Shown here one piece after another: positions 9,281 to 19,140 of a stretch of DNA of 64,000 nucleotides (position 1 is the first letter of the stretch; every line of letters starts with the position of its first letter). Made by a program: the position numbers and the translations under genes. Location of the stretch: positions 1 through 64,000 of the forward strand of contig NZ_QUZU01000013.1 in the NCBI RefSeq assembly GCF_004682055.1, given 5' to 3'. Origin of the DNA: Pseudomonas kairouanensis (lineage in GTDB: Bacteria; Pseudomonadota; Gammaproteobacteria; Pseudomonadales; Pseudomonadaceae). The notes under the pieces are model-generated. The model was not told where the DNA came from, searched no databases, and was given only the letters and a program-made list of their open reading frames with translations.

Positions 9281-11347
9281 TCACACCATTGGGGTGCTGC
9301 TAACGACGCGTAAAGCCAGCCCCTCATACGCATCCAGCGTAATCGTGAACTCGCCCTCAGCGGTTAAATCCCCCTCCACCCGTTCATTGATGATGTCCAC
9401 CACCAACCCAGCGGCAATGTCGGGCAGCTGCAAGGTTTCGGTGATCGGCGTGGCACCGAAATTCAGTGCCGTGATCTGCGTGCCCTTGCCCGCAGGCAAT
9501 TCATGCACCATCACCAACAGCCCTGGATGCTCAACGTCCGGCACTAAAATCTGGCGACTGGCAGCGATGTCATAGGCGCGGCGCACGGCAAGGATTTTCT
9601 GCAGTTGCGAGGCAAAAGAATCCGGGTCCTGAAGCTGGCTGTTCAGGCTGCCATACAGGGTTCGCGCGCGGGGCATCTGCCCGGCAGACAATTGGGCGTC
9701 GGGGTTTAAATCCACCAGGTCGTAGGCACCGCGATGAACCCAGCGGGTATCGCCGTCCTGCATCAAATGCTCCACCTCGTCGGCCGCCAACGGCAGCGCA
9801 CCTACCAAGTCCCAACCGGACAAGGCAAACACCCCCGGCTGCATGGCGTTGTACATCACCAGCAGCAGGTGGATCTGGCGGATCTGCTGGATATCCGCTG
9901 AGGTAATCGCCTCCAGGTCACGAATCCCCAACGCTGCCGTGATGATACTGGCGGTGGTGCATGACACCCCATTGGTCACGAACTTGAGGTTGTACGGGGC
10001 ATGCTCACCGGCCAGGCGCTCGTACATCTGCTCGCGAATGTGCTCGCGCAGGATATTGCCGGGGAAGGTTTGGCCCTGGTACAGGAACGTGTCATGGGCG
10101 TGCAGGGTCCAGAAGTGCACCAGTTCCAGGGTCAGTTCATCGTGGTTCTGCAACGCGTGGATCAACGACCCAGGGTCGATACCCAGGCTGTGCATCTGGC
10201 GCAGCATCAGCCGCAGGAACTCGGTATCGCCCATCAGCAACGCGTGCTGATAGGCCGGCCGAGTGATGAAGTCATAGGACAGGTCGGCACCGCCGTGGGA
10301 CATGGCGGCGATGTCGTCCACCGTGAGGTTCAACTCCTGGAAACTGAAACCACCCGCTTTGCGGATCGCCCCGCCAATCAGCTGGTTGCCGGTGATCGAC
10401 AGCGGATGGCTCTCCGACCAGGCCGTGCCATCGAGCTTGCGCTCCACACCCAGAAAGCCGTTGGCGTCCAGGCGCAGGATCTTCGCGCCCATCACGTCAA
10501 TGGCGTGCAACGCGTCGCCGATGATCATCTGCTGCGCAGCGAAGGTGGGGTCCAACCAGTTCAAGGAGGGCTGGCCTTCCTTGAAGTAATGCAGGTACAC
10601 CCAGCGCCGGGGCTTGCCGTCTACGCCGATCACGATGGGGGTGGTGCTCCAGTCGGTTTCCTTGACCCCCGGTTCGAAGAAAATCACCCGCTGCAGTTGG
10701 CCGACGATGTAGTGCTTGTCCCGCAACGCATCCACCTGCAACGGGGTGAGGTTCTGCGCGTCACGACCTTCGACAACGTCCGGCAACAATGGCCAGTCTT
10801 CTTCACGGATCTCCACCATGTGGTACAGGCCGGGGTAATCCTCGTAGGCCATCTCGGCCAGGCGAAAATCTGCGCCCTTGCCGGTGTGGGACGGGATCAC
10901 ATCGTCGATGATCACCGCATTGTGGGCCGCCGCCATGCGGGTCATGGCCTGCAACTGGGCTTCGGTGCCAAGTGCGGGGTCGATCTCGAAGCTGATACGG
11001 TCGAAATTGCCGTCGATGGTCGGCGTGTGCCGCGTACCGCTCAGGCCTCCGGATTTTTTCAGTGGGCCATTGTGAATGCCCTGGATGCCGATCTTCGACA
11101 GCGCATGCCACAGGCTTTCATCCCCCAGGGCCTCCAGCACCGTACCGCCGTCGCGGGTCACGATCGACGCCGGGTACGCGGTGAACCACACCGACGATAA
11201 CGCCGTGGCATCCCGAGGCCGGGTCTGTGCGTAAGGCTGCTGCCACAACCGGCCCTGGCCCGAATACAGCTTGGCGCGCTGGCGTGCCGCGTGGAGCATC
11301 GATTGCTCCACCAGCCAGTTCACATGGTTGTTTTCAGCCGCCGTCAT
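9281..11347 (-). CDS. treS: Trehalose synthase (maltose alpha-D-glucosyltransferase), Pseudomonas type
   Basis: GH13 enzyme of 688 residues that interconverts maltose and trehalose. I recognise it as close to the ~689-residue trehalose synthase described from Pseudomonas stutzeri CJ38, including [19 protein letters not shown] and [10 protein letters not shown] near the N-terminus. GH13 landmarks are visible: [13 protein letters not shown], the nucleophile region LRLDANGF, the acid/base region FQELN and QNHDE. It differs in family from the TreS that is fused to or paired with maltokinase. It stands alone here, 38 kb from the glg/tre cluster, and no maltokinase or GlgE is in the window. It may connect maltose pools with osmoprotectant trehalose. 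Confidence 0.9.
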   Translation of the reverse strand: MTAAENNHVNWLVEQSMLHAARQRAKLYSGQGRLWQQPYAQTRPRDATALSSVWFTAYPASIVTRDGGTVLEALGDESLWHALSKIGIQGIHNGPLKKSGGLSGTRHTPTIDGNFDRISFEIDPALGTEAQLQAMTRMAAAHNAVIIDDVIPSHTGKGADFRLAEMAYEDYPGLYHMVEIREEDWPLLPDVVEGRDAQNLTPLQVDALRDKHYIVGQLQRVIFFEPGVKETDWSTTPIVIGVDGKPRRWVYLHYFKEGQPSLNWLDPTFAAQQMIIGDALHAIDVMGAKILRLDANGFLGVERKLDGTAWSESHPLSITGNQLIGGAIRKAGGFSFQELNLTVDDIAAMSHGGADLSYDFITRPAYQHALLMGDTEFLRLMLRQMHSLGIDPGSLIHALQNHDELTLELVHFWTLHAHDTFLYQGQTFPGNILREHIREQMYERLAGEHAPYNLKFVTNGVSCTTASIITAALGIRDLEAITSADIQQIRQIHLLLVMYNAMQPGVFALSGWDLVGALPLAADEVEHLMQDGDTRWVHRGAYDLVDLNPDAQLSAGQMPRARTLYGSLNSQLQDPDSFASQLQKILAVRRAYDIAASRQILVPDVEHPGLLVMVHELPAGKGTQITALNFGATPITETLQLPDIAAGLVVDIINERVEGDLTAEGEFTITLDAYEGLALRVVSSTPMV

Positions 11348-11430
11348 AAGCCCTGTCCCCTGGTCGTGAAAAAGTTGCTTGTAGACATATGAGGGGCGCG
11401 GGGGCTAATCGTTGCATCGCACTGCATCTG

Positions 11431-11458
11431 GGGTGAGAGAGCCTGCCCTCTCATCCCA
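11431..11458 (-). terminator. Possible terminator hairpin
   Basis: The arms GGGTGAGAG and CTCTCATCCC pair with one bulge around an eight-base loop. It lies just after the stop of the minus-strand SDR gene. There is no T-run, so termination is uncertain. Confidence 0.35.
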
Positions 11459-11469
11459 GGTGAGGCAGG

Positions 11470-12222
11470 TCAGACTTGCTGTTGACCACCGTCAACGAAC
11501 AACTCGATGCCGTTGACGAAACTTGCATCATCCGACGCCAAGAACAGCGCGGCGGCGGCGATTTCTTCGGGTTCACCCACGCGGCCCATCGGGATTTGCG
11601 ACGCCAGGTAGTCGAGCAAGCCTTGCTGCTGGGCGGCGTCGGGGCCGGCCAAGTCCACCAGGCCCGGGGTGCGGGTGGCGCCGGGGCTGATGGTGTTGAT
11701 GCGTACGTGGCGGTCCTTGAGGTCGAGGATCCAGTTGCGCGCAAAGGAGCGCACGGCGGCCTTGGACGCGGCGTACACGCTGAACGCTGGGGTGCCGGCA
11801 CTGGCGGCGGTGGAGCCGGTGAGGATCACCGAAGCATTCTTGGCCAGCAGCGGCAGGGCTTTCTGGACGGTGAACAGCACGCTTTTGACGTTGCGGTCGA
11901 AGGTGGCGTCGAAGTGCTCTTCGCTGATCTCACCCAGGGGCAGCATCGAACCGCCACCGGCGTTGGCGAACAATACGTCGAGGTGGCCGTGGCTGCCTTG
12001 GATCTGTTCGTACAGGGCATCCAGTTGATCCAGTTGGGTCGAGTCCACTTGTACGCCGGTGGCGTTGCCGACCAGGGCGACGGCGGCGTCGAGTTCGGCG
12101 CGGCGGCGGCCGGTGATGTAGACGTGGGCGCCTTCAGCGGCGAAGCGTTGGGCGGTGGCCAGGCCGATGCCAGTGGTGCCGCCGGTAACCAGTGCGATTT
12201 TGCCTTCGAGTTTGCGAGCCAT
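11470..12222 (-). CDS. SDR-family NAD(P)-dependent oxidoreductase
   Basis: Classical short-chain dehydrogenase of 250 residues. The cofactor motif TGGTTGIG is near the N-terminus, ANAG follows, the catalytic Ser is in TGST, and YAASK is the Y-x3-K pair. The C-terminus is [18 protein letters not shown]. An Arg-rich segment after beta-2 (TGRRRAEL) favours NADP(H). It is divergent from a LysR gene with about 114 bases between them, a common arrangement in which the LysR protein controls the SDR. The substrate cannot be told. Confidence 0.9.
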   Translation of the reverse strand: MARKLEGKIALVTGGTTGIGLATAQRFAAEGAHVYITGRRRAELDAAVALVGNATGVQVDSTQLDQLDALYEQIQGSHGHLDVLFANAGGGSMLPLGEISEEHFDATFDRNVKSVLFTVQKALPLLAKNASVILTGSTAASAGTPAFSVYAASKAAVRSFARNWILDLKDRHVRINTISPGATRTPGLVDLAGPDAAQQQGLLDYLASQIPMGRVGEPEEIAAAALFLASDDASFVNGIELFVDGGQQQV

Positions 12223-12336
12223 GATGGTGTCCTCTGTTTCGTTAGGTAAGTAAGTTGTTGCGGTGTGGGAGAAGCATATCGACGGCTCGCTACTTACAAA
12301 ATAGAATCATCTGAAACTCATCATTGCAGATTTGAA

Positions 12337-13257
12337 ATGAGCAAACTCCCGGATTTCGAAGGCTTGGCCATGTTTGCCAAAGTGGCAGAGGAAGGTTCGT
12401 TTGCCGCGGCGGCGCGGCTGATGGGCGTGTCGGTGCCCACCGTGTCACGGGCGGTGGCGCGTTTAGAGGAACGCCTGGGTGGGCGCCTGTTCAACCGCAC
12501 TTCGCGGCAACTGGCGTTGACCGAGTTCGGCATCAGCATGGCGGCCAGGGCTGGGGAGGTGTATCGCCAGGCCGAAGAAGTGGAAAGCGCGGCCCGCGAA
12601 TTGTCGGTGCAGCCACGCGGCCATGTGCGGCTGGCGGTGCCGATGGCGTTTGGCTTGCGTTGGGTGGCGCCGTTGTTGCCCAAGCTGATCCAGCAGTATC
12701 CGGAGCTGACGGTGGACCTGCACCTGTCGGACGCCTCGGTGGATTTGATCGCCGAAGGCTTCGACGCCGCGCTGCGGATCGCCACCCTGCCCGACTCGTC
12801 CCTGGTGGCGCGGCGCTTGTGTGGCGTTACCCAATACCTGGTGGCGGCACCCGCCTACCTCGATGCCAAGGGTCGCCCCACCCATCCACAGGAGTTGAGC
12901 GAGCACCCATGCCTGAGCTATGCCTACCGCGCACGTAGCCAGGTGTGGCGGTTCACCCATGACAACGGCGACGCGCAAGATGTAACGCCCAACGGCCCCC
13001 TGCGAGTGACCAACTCCGACGCCCTGCTGCCGGTGCTGCTCGAAGGCCTGGCCATCGCTGAACTGCCGGAATTCATCGCCAGTGAATACCTGGCCGATGG
13101 TCGCCTGGAAGTGCTTTTACCGGGTTGGAACATGGCCACGGGCGGCCTGTATTTCGTCACGCCATCGGCCCGCAGCCGGCCGATGAAGATCAAGGCACTC
13201 TCGGATTTCTTCGCCGAGCACCTCAGCCAGCCAACATGGCGCTGGCCGGCCCGGTGA
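12337..13257 (+). CDS. LysR-family transcriptional regulator
   Basis: 306 residues. The N-terminal winged HTH (FAKVAEEGSFAAAARLMGVS...VSRAVARLEERLG) is followed by an effector-binding domain of the CrgA-like subgroup. ATG 12337 is chosen; an upstream in-frame extension to 12265 lacks domain content. It is divergent from the SDR at 11470-12222, its likely target. Its last 35 bases overlap the end of the convergent LuxR gene. Confidence 0.9.
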   Translation: MSKLPDFEGLAMFAKVAEEGSFAAAARLMGVSVPTVSRAVARLEERLGGRLFNRTSRQLALTEFGISMAARAGEVYRQAEEVESAARELSVQPRGHVRLAVPMAFGLRWVAPLLPKLIQQYPELTVDLHLSDASVDLIAEGFDAALRIATLPDSSLVARRLCGVTQYLVAAPAYLDAKGRPTHPQELSEHPCLSYAYRARSQVWRFTHDNGDAQDVTPNGPLRVTNSDALLPVLLEGLAIAELPEFIASEYLADGRLEVLLPGWNMATGGLYFVTPSARSRPMKIKALSDFFAEHLSQPTWRWPAR

Positions 13258-14044
13258 GGTAGCCGATAAACAGCCGGAACAGTTCGGCATTGGTGGAGAT
13301 GTCGAGCCGTTGGTAGATGTTGTGTTTATGCACCTTCACGGTGCCCTCGGAGATCTGCAGCACCGCCGCAATCGAGTGGCTGCTATGGCCTTGCAGGATC
13401 AACTTGGCGATGTAGCGCTGGGTTTCGGTCAGTTGCCCCTGGAGAATGTGCACGAAGGCATCCTCGGAGCGGGCATCGGAGTTTGGCGCGCTGGCATAGA
13501 AGTCGCTGTGCTTGAGCCGGCAATGCAGCTCCAGCAATGCACTGATCACCGGTACCAGGGTTTCCAGGGCCTTGATCTCGCTGGACAGAAACGCGCCATT
13601 GCTGAGGTTGCGCATCAGCGAATACACCACCGCCACGCGTGCGTGCAGGGGCACGATAAAGCCGATCTCCTCGATTTGCGTGCCATGTTCGGATGACACG
13701 CAGGGGTGCAGGTCCGGGGAAATGGCAAAGCCTGAAGAATAGAAACAGTCCGGTGCCAGGTCGCTCATGCGCCACACACCGGCGGGGTGATCGTTGATAC
13801 AGGCCACATAGAACGGGTCCAACAGGTAGCCGCCACGCAGGTAGGCACACAGGGTCTTTTCCGGCACCGAGCGGTTGTAGCCGTTGTGGATCAGCAAGGG
13901 CGACTGGTTGAAGCGAAACAGGTAGCCGCAACTCATATCGAAAGCCACGGTGCTTCGAAGCGCTGTATCGATGCACGCACCCAGGCGATCGGTGCCGACG
14001 GCACCGATCAGGGTCGAGAGCATCTTCGCGTCTGCGTCTCTCAT
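13223..14044 (-). CDS. LuxR-family transcriptional regulator
   Basis: 273 residues from ATG 14044 (GTG 14053 is also possible). The C-terminal ~65 residues are a LuxR/GerE HTH (LTETQRYIAKLILQGHSSHS...GTVKVHKHNIYQRL). The N-terminal ~190 residues contain no receiver, kinase or ATPase motif and are probably a ligand-sensing region. It is the last gene in line with the EutH-like permease and the SDR at 15377-16141, separated from the permease by only ~17 bases. It probably regulates that small operon. Confidence 0.85.
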   Translation of the reverse strand: MRDADAKMLSTLIGAVGTDRLGACIDTALRSTVAFDMSCGYLFRFNQSPLLIHNGYNRSVPEKTLCAYLRGGYLLDPFYVACINDHPAGVWRMSDLAPDCFYSSGFAISPDLHPCVSSEHGTQIEEIGFIVPLHARVAVVYSLMRNLSNGAFLSSEIKALETLVPVISALLELHCRLKHSDFYASAPNSDARSEDAFVHILQGQLTETQRYIAKLILQGHSSHSIAAVLQISEGTVKVHKHNIYQRLDISTNAELFRLFIGYLTGPASAMLAG

Positions 14045-14061
14045 GGTTGCCACACTTCTTG

Positions 14062-15294
14062 TCAGGTTGGTTCGGGCGTGCCCTCGGGCAACCGCTGCTG
14101 GCGGTCTTGCTCGCCCAATTCGAGGGCCTTGGGCACAGCCAACCAGTAAGCAAGCGCCATGCCGAGCAGACCGCCGCCGAGTTTACCGATAATCAGCGGC
14201 AGAATCAGCGAGGGCTGGAAGTTGGCGGAATAGGCCAGGTGGTCACCGAAGGTGAACGCTGCGCACACCGAAAACGCGATCACCAGCACCTTGTCCTTGG
14301 GCGGCATGTCCTGCACCAATCGGAACATCGCCAGGATGTTGGCCGACGCGGCCAGCAGGCCTGCTGCACCCACCGCAGACAACCCAAGCAAGGCAGCCGC
14401 CTTTTCGATGGGCCGCGAGAGGAAACGTTTGATCAGATACACCATGGGGAAGGCCCCGCACAGCATGATGCCCACGTAACCGGCGATCTCCAGCGCGCGG
14501 AACTGGTCCTCCTTGTCGGCAATGATCGGCGCAAAGCCCCACGTCCCGAACACCGAGCTGAAGAACCCGGTGAAGTATTCAACGATGGAGGCCACCAGGA
14601 CCAAGGTCACCGCGCCATACACCACTTGGCCCAGACGCAGGAAAATCTGCACCATCAGGTTGGGCAGGTAACGCAACGCAGCGGCCAGGGCGAAACAGAA
14701 CAGGATCAACGGCATCAGGTTGCGCACCAGCATGGCCAGGTCGAAATGCAACGCCTGGGTCGGTGCACCAAAGGTGGCGATGTCCGGGCGTACGCCCAGC
14801 CCGAGAAACTCGATGCCCATGGCAATCATGATGATGCTGATGGGGATGCTCAGCAGCCCGGCCATGATGCCCAGGGCCATGTACTTGTGATCGGCCTTGG
14901 CCAGCATCGCCAAACCGACCGGAATCACGAAGATCACCGTGGAGCCGGACTGGAAGCCGGTGATCAAGCCGAGAATCCAGCCCTCGGGGCTTTGGGACAG
15001 CGCATGGGCCAGTTGGTAGCCGCCCAGGTCGGCCGCAATGAAGATCGGCCCGGCAATGCCCGCGTCCGAGCCCATCGCCAGGAAGATCGGCGCCAGTAGC
15101 TGGGTGATGAAACTGGTGATGAAGGGGATGGCGGCCATGATGCCCGCAACGGGCAGGAAGATCGGCCCGATGCTGTGGATGCCGGCGTTGAACTCCTTGG
15201 CAAGCTCGGATTCGGCGCTGAACACCGATGCCAGCCCGCCAATGACGGCGCACACCATGATGACGTAAATGACATACGTGCCTATATGTTCCAT
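14062..15294 (-). CDS. EutH-type ethanolamine permease homologue
   Basis: Integral membrane protein of 410 residues with about 10-11 predicted helices. It shows hallmarks of the EutH family: GPIFIAADLGGYQLA, GSTVIFVIPVGLAML, LCGAFPMVYL and AFTFGDHLAYSAN near the C-terminus. EutH imports ethanolamine in enteric bacteria. Here no eutBC lyase or microcompartment gene is near; the neighbours are an SDR dehydrogenase upstream and a LuxR regulator downstream on the same strand. Uptake of ethanolamine or another amino alcohol is a reasonable inference, with oxidation by the SDR rather than the Eut route. Confidence 0.85.
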   Translation of the reverse strand: MEHIGTYVIYVIMVCAVIGGLASVFSAESELAKEFNAGIHSIGPIFLPVAGIMAAIPFITSFITQLLAPIFLAMGSDAGIAGPIFIAADLGGYQLAHALSQSPEGWILGLITGFQSGSTVIFVIPVGLAMLAKADHKYMALGIMAGLLSIPISIIMIAMGIEFLGLGVRPDIATFGAPTQALHFDLAMLVRNLMPLILFCFALAAALRYLPNLMVQIFLRLGQVVYGAVTLVLVASIVEYFTGFFSSVFGTWGFAPIIADKEDQFRALEIAGYVGIMLCGAFPMVYLIKRFLSRPIEKAAALLGLSAVGAAGLLAASANILAMFRLVQDMPPKDKVLVIAFSVCAAFTFGDHLAYSANFQPSLILPLIIGKLGGGLLGMALAYWLAVPKALELGEQDRQQRLPEGTPEPT

Positions 15295-15376
15295 TGCAGC
15301 CTCTGCGTTTTAGAAAGTTATTGTTGGGCAGATGGGTGTTGCAAAAGGTGTTCTTGGTGATGGTCAGTTATCTGAC

Positions 15377-16141
15377 TCAGAGTGCGGTGTAGCCGTTGTC
15401 GACAAACAGGTGGGTACCATTGACGAAACTGGCATCGTCACTGGCCAGAAACAGCGCGGCCTTGGCCACCTCGGACGGCTCGCACAAGCGGCCTTGCATG
15501 GCGCTGATCGCCTCGTCGGAGGCATCGACGCCCAGGCCACGCAGCAAATCCAGTTCGCGCTTGCCATGGGCCGTGGCGATAAAGCCTGGGCACAGGGCAT
15601 TGCTGCGGATATTGCGATCACGGAACTCCACCGCGATGGCCCGCGCAAACATATGGCAAGCGCCTTTGGTGGTGCAGTACAGCACTTCCATCGGCGTGCC
15701 TGCCACGGCGGAGATGGACGAGGTGGAAATGATGCTGCCACCGCCCGCCTCGATCATGCCGGGCAGCACGGCTTGGGTGACCAGGAACATGCTTTTGACG
15801 TTGATGTTCATCAAGCGATCCCAGTCCGACTCGGCGGTTTCCAGGAACGGCCCGGCGGCGATGGTGCCGGCGTGGTTCATCAACACGGTGATCGCGCCTA
15901 AGCGCTGTTCGGCGAGCCTGACCGAGCGGTGCACCTGGTCGGCGATGGAGACATCGGTGGGCAGGAAGTACGCAGTGCCGCCCTCGGCGTTGATGCTGGC
16001 GGCGACGGCTTCACCGTCACTGCTGGGCAGGTCGAGAATCGCGACCTTGGCCCCTTCCTTGGCAAATAATTGCGACACCGCCAACCCGCAACCGCCTGCC
16101 CCGCCACTGACCAATGCCACTTTGCCCTGTAGTCGCCCCAT
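15377..16141 (-). CDS. SDR-family oxidoreductase linked to EutH-like permease
   Basis: 254 residues. The glycine motif is SGGAGGCG (a Cys replaces the usual Ile), with NHAG, Ser in STSSIS and the catalytic Y-x3-K in YCTTK. D38 in LDLP after beta-2 favours NAD. It is the first gene of a presumed three-gene unit with the EutH homologue and LuxR regulator. A perfect 16-base inverted repeat lies 73 bases upstream. It shares the [11 protein letters not shown]-terminal segment with the other SDR of this window but is otherwise divergent. An alcohol or amino-alcohol substrate is inferred from the transporter. Confidence 0.88.
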   Translation of the reverse strand: MGRLQGKVALVSGGAGGCGLAVSQLFAKEGAKVAILDLPSSDGEAVAASINAEGGTAYFLPTDVSIADQVHRSVRLAEQRLGAITVLMNHAGTIAAGPFLETAESDWDRLMNINVKSMFLVTQAVLPGMIEAGGGSIISTSSISAVAGTPMEVLYCTTKGACHMFARAIAVEFRDRNIRSNALCPGFIATAHGKRELDLLRGLGVDASDEAISAMQGRLCEPSEVAKAALFLASDDASFVNGTHLFVDNGYTAL

Positions 16142-16213
16142 GGGTCGCTCCTCGTTGATTACCTTGGTAAATCCTGAGGGGCAAAGCTAAACGAGGGGGT
16201 TGCCAATGGTCCA

Positions 16214-16229
16214 TATACCAGGCGGTATA
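16214..16229. promoter_or_regulatory. Inverted repeat, candidate operator of the SDR-eutH operon
   Basis: TATACC-AGGC-GGTATA is a perfect inverted repeat with 6-base arms and a 4-base spacer, in the short gap between the SDR start and the AraC gene. The position fits a binding site for the LuxR or AraC neighbour. Confidence 0.5.
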
Positions 16230-16239
16230 GAGCGGGCTG

Positions 16240-16257
16240 GAGGGGCGCTTGCCCCTC
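16240..16257. terminator. GC-rich hairpin
   Basis: GAGGGGC-GCTT-GCCCCTC forms a 7-base stem with a tetraloop after the AraC gene stop. It lacks a T-run and could equally be a diverged REP half. Confidence 0.35.
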
Positions 16258-16280
16258 GCACCTTTACACAGGGATCGGTC

Positions 16281-17138
16281 TCACGTGGCCCGATATTGCC
16301 TCGGGGTAAACCCGGTGGAAGCCTTGAACTGGCGACTGAAGGCACTGTGGTCGGTATACCCGCACTGCAATGCCACCTCGGTAATCGGCAAGTGGTTGTG
16401 CAGCAGCCGACGAGCGTGTTCCAGGCGCACTTTCTGGATCATCTGTCGGGGCGTGAGGTGGAAGACACGCTTGCAGTAGCGCTCCAGTTGCGCCACCGAA
16501 ATCCCGGCGATGCGCGTCAGTTCACTGAGCGTGATGCGGCGGTTGAAGTGGGCGCGGATGTGCGCGTCCACGGCGGCCAGGCGCTGGTACGCGGGATGGG
16601 TTTCGCTGGCCGATTGCAGATCGACTGAAATTCCCGCCAGGCCAATGATGGCGCCCGCGACGTTGTACAACGGCCACTTGTGAGTCAGGCACCAACCCGG
16701 TTCACGGGTGCCGTAGAGGTGCAGTTCCAGTTGATCTTCAAGCACCAGCCCCTGCTCCAGCACACGGCAGTCCTGCTCGGTGTAGCCGGGGCCCAGTTGC
16801 GCGGGGAAGACTTCTGCGCTGGTCTTGCCCAGCAAGGGTTGCAAGGCTTTGAGGCCGCAGCGCTGCACCAGGGTGCGGTTGGCGAGCAGGTAGCGTGCCT
16901 GGGTGTCCTTGATGAATATCGTGGCCGTGGGGATCACGTCCAGCATGGGCAATAACTGCAGCACTGCAGCCACCAATTGCTCGATGTGCTGCGGGCGATT
17001 CGCCTCGCTCCCACCGCAGAGGGTCGCAAACGCGCTGTACATCATGGCTGTGTTTCCCGTGCTGATCCCTGGACGCCAAGCAGATTGCACCATGCCCCGT
17101 GCACTGTCGAGCAGCCACAACTGTGCCGATTTCGTCAT
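16281..17138 (-). CDS. AraC-family regulator with PAS-like domain, probable hydroxyproline regulator
   Basis: 285 residues. A PAS-like sensor spans about 60-180 (LDVIPTATIFIKDTQARYLLANRTL). The C-terminal AraC HTH pair spans ~190-285 (ITLSELTRIAGIS...HSAFSRQFKASTGFTPRQYR). ATG 17138 is supported by AAGGG five bases upstream; a shorter start (17045) would still keep both domains. It is divergent from the 4-hydroxyproline epimerase gene, as the AraC-type regulator is in other Pseudomonas hydroxyproline clusters, so LhpR-like control is likely. Confidence 0.83.
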   Translation of the reverse strand: MTKSAQLWLLDSARGMVQSAWRPGISTGNTAMMYSAFATLCGGSEANRPQHIEQLVAAVLQLLPMLDVIPTATIFIKDTQARYLLANRTLVQRCGLKALQPLLGKTSAEVFPAQLGPGYTEQDCRVLEQGLVLEDQLELHLYGTREPGWCLTHKWPLYNVAGAIIGLAGISVDLQSASETHPAYQRLAAVDAHIRAHFNRRITLSELTRIAGISVAQLERYCKRVFHLTPRQMIQKVRLEHARRLLHNHLPITEVALQCGYTDHSAFSRQFKASTGFTPRQYRAT

Positions 17139-17225
17139 TGCTGCCCTTAAAAACCCTCAATCGCTGCGCCCTCCAGCAGCGCACTCTAGGCCCCTACATG
17201 CCTGCCCACCCGTATGGAGCGTTTT

Positions 17226-18152
17226 ATGAAGCGACTACATGTGATCGACTCCCACACTGGCGGCGAACCCACGCGCCTGGTGCTGACCGGCTTTCCGCAA
17301 TTGGCCGGCATCACCCTCGCCGAGCAACTGCACAGCCTGCGCACCGACCATGATCACTGGCGCCGCGCCTGCCTGCTGGAGCCTCGTGGCAACGATGTGT
17401 TGGTGGGCGCGCTGTATTGCGCGCCGGTTACGCCGGGGGCCACCTGCGGTGTGATCTTCTTCAACAATGCCGGTTACCTGGGCATGTGCGGCCACGGCAC
17501 TATCGGGCTGGTGGCGTCCTTGTTTCATTTGGGGCGTATCGAGCCTGGCGTCCATACCCTCGACACGCCGGTTGGTGCTGTCACCGCCACCTTGCACGAT
17601 GACGGCTGCGTCACGTTGGGCAACGTGCCCGCTTACCGCTATCAGCAGCAGGTCGCCGTGCAAGTGCCGGGGCACGGCGTGGCCGTTGGCGATATCGCCT
17701 GGGGCGGCAACTGGTTCTTCCTGGTGTGGGAACACGGCAAACGCCTGGAAATGGACAACGTCCATGCCCTCACCGATTACACCTGGGCCATGCTCCAGGC
17801 CCTGCAGGAGCAAGGCATCCACGGCGCCGATGGCGCGCTGATCGACCACATCGAACTGTTCGCCGACGACGCCCATGCCGACAGCCGCAATTTCGTGATG
17901 TGCCCTGGCAAGGCCTACGACCGTTCCCCCTGCGGCACCGGCACCAGCGCCAAGCTGGCCTGCCTGGCTGCCGATGGCAAGCTCAAGCCCGGTGAAACCT
18001 GGGTGCAAGCCAGCATTACCGGTAGCCAGTTCGAAGGCCGCTATGAATGGGATGGCGAACGCGTTCGGCCGTTCATCACCGGCCGCGCCTACATCACAGC
18101 CGAGAGCACCTTGCTGATCGACGAGCAGGACCCTTTTGCCTGGGGCATCTAA
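17226..18152 (+). CDS. 4-hydroxyproline 2-epimerase
   Basis: Proline racemase-superfamily enzyme that converts trans-4-hydroxy-L-proline to cis-4-hydroxy-D-proline, the first catabolic step. 308 residues from ATG 17226, with GGAG upstream; ATG 17214 is in frame but less well placed. Both catalytic cysteines are present: C88 in MCGHGT and C236 in PCGTGTSAK. These are the same positions as in the P. aeruginosa enzyme, which separates it from the Cys/Thr 3-hydroxyproline dehydratases. The next two genes supply the following steps. Confidence 0.93.
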   Translation: MKRLHVIDSHTGGEPTRLVLTGFPQLAGITLAEQLHSLRTDHDHWRRACLLEPRGNDVLVGALYCAPVTPGATCGVIFFNNAGYLGMCGHGTIGLVASLFHLGRIEPGVHTLDTPVGAVTATLHDDGCVTLGNVPAYRYQQQVAVQVPGHGVAVGDIAWGGNWFFLVWEHGKRLEMDNVHALTDYTWAMLQALQEQGIHGADGALIDHIELFADDAHADSRNFVMCPGKAYDRSPCGTGTSAKLACLAADGKLKPGETWVQASITGSQFEGRYEWDGERVRPFITGRAYITAESTLLIDEQDPFAWGI

Positions 18153-18189
18153 GCCTCTGGTTACCTGATCCTTCCTAGGAGCCAACACC

Positions 18190-19137
18190 ATGAGTAACCC
18201 CATTTTTACCGGTTGTATCCCCGCCCTGATGACCCCCTGCACCCCGCAGCGCACGCCGGACTTTGACGCACTGGTGGCCAAGGCCCGCCAATTGATGGCG
18301 GCCGGCATGAGCGCGGTGGTGTATTGCGGCTCCATGGGCGACTGGCCGTTGCTCACCCAAGCCCAGCGTCAGGAAGGCGTGGCCCGCCTGGTGGCCGCTG
18401 GCGTGCCGACTATCGTTGGCACCGGTGCGGTCAACAGCCGTGAAGCCGTGGCCCATGCTGCCCACGCGGCGAAGGTCGGGGCCCAGGGCTTGATGGTGAT
18501 TCCGCGCTTACTCTCCCGTGGCACCAGCGCCACGGCGCAAAAGGCGCACTTTTCGGCGATCCTCGACGCCGCGCCAAACCTGCCGGCGGTGATCTACAAC
18601 AGCCCCTACTACGGCTTCGCCACCCGTGCCGAACTGTTCTTCGAACTGCGTCGCGAGCACCCGAACCTGATCGGTTTCAAAGAGTTTGGCGGGGGTGCCG
18701 ACTTGCGCTACGCCGCCGAACACATCACCTCCCAGGACGACAACGTGAGCCTGATGGTGGGCGTAGACACCCAGGTGGTGCACGGTTTCGTCAACTGCAA
18801 CGCCACGGGCGCCATCACCGGCATCGGCAACGCCCTGCCCCATGAGGTGCTGCAACTGGTGGCGCTGAGCACGCAGGCGGCCAAGGGTGACGCCAGGGCC
18901 CGTCGCCTTGCACTTGAACTGGAGGGGGCGCTGGCGGTGCTGTCGTCGTTCGATGAAGGCTGCGACCTGGTGCTGTATTACAAGCACCTGATGGTGCTCA
19001 ACGGTGAGACCCAATACAGCCTGCACTTCAACGAAACCGACGTGCTCAGCCATGCCCAACGTCGTTACGCCGAAGCCCAGTACGCGCTGTTCCGCCAGTG
19101 GTACACCCACTGGTCGGCTGAACAGCGCGGCGCTTAG
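18190..19137 (+). CDS. 1-pyrroline-4-hydroxy-2-carboxylate deaminase (DapA family)
   Basis: DHDPS/NAL-family lyase of 315 residues. The Schiff-base lysine is K164 (IGFKEFGGG) and the general tyrosine is Y136 (VIYNSPYYG). The substrate-loop motif is GSMGDW instead of the DapA GTTGE, and it sits directly between the epimerase and a D-amino acid oxidoreductase. That points to the Pyr4H2C deaminase (LhpC), giving alpha-ketoglutarate semialdehyde, rather than lysine biosynthesis. RBS AGGAG precedes ATG. Confidence 0.9.
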   Translation: MSNPIFTGCIPALMTPCTPQRTPDFDALVAKARQLMAAGMSAVVYCGSMGDWPLLTQAQRQEGVARLVAAGVPTIVGTGAVNSREAVAHAAHAAKVGAQGLMVIPRLLSRGTSATAQKAHFSAILDAAPNLPAVIYNSPYYGFATRAELFFELRREHPNLIGFKEFGGGADLRYAAEHITSQDDNVSLMVGVDTQVVHGFVNCNATGAITGIGNALPHEVLQLVALSTQAAKGDARARRLALELEGALAVLSSFDEGCDLVLYYKHLMVLNGETQYSLHFNETDVLSHAQRRYAEAQYALFRQWYTHWSAEQRGA

Positions 19138-19140
19138 CCC

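Noticed and set aside
10001..11200. 399-codon frame opposite treS
   Set aside because: It is antisense to a well recognised GH13 gene; no ribosome site or motif.
17205..17217. CCCACCCGTATGG shared between the epimerase leader and the hyu operon leader (23190-23202)
   Set aside because: A 13-base match is expected several times by chance in 64 kb, and the epimerase copy overlaps the ribosome site.
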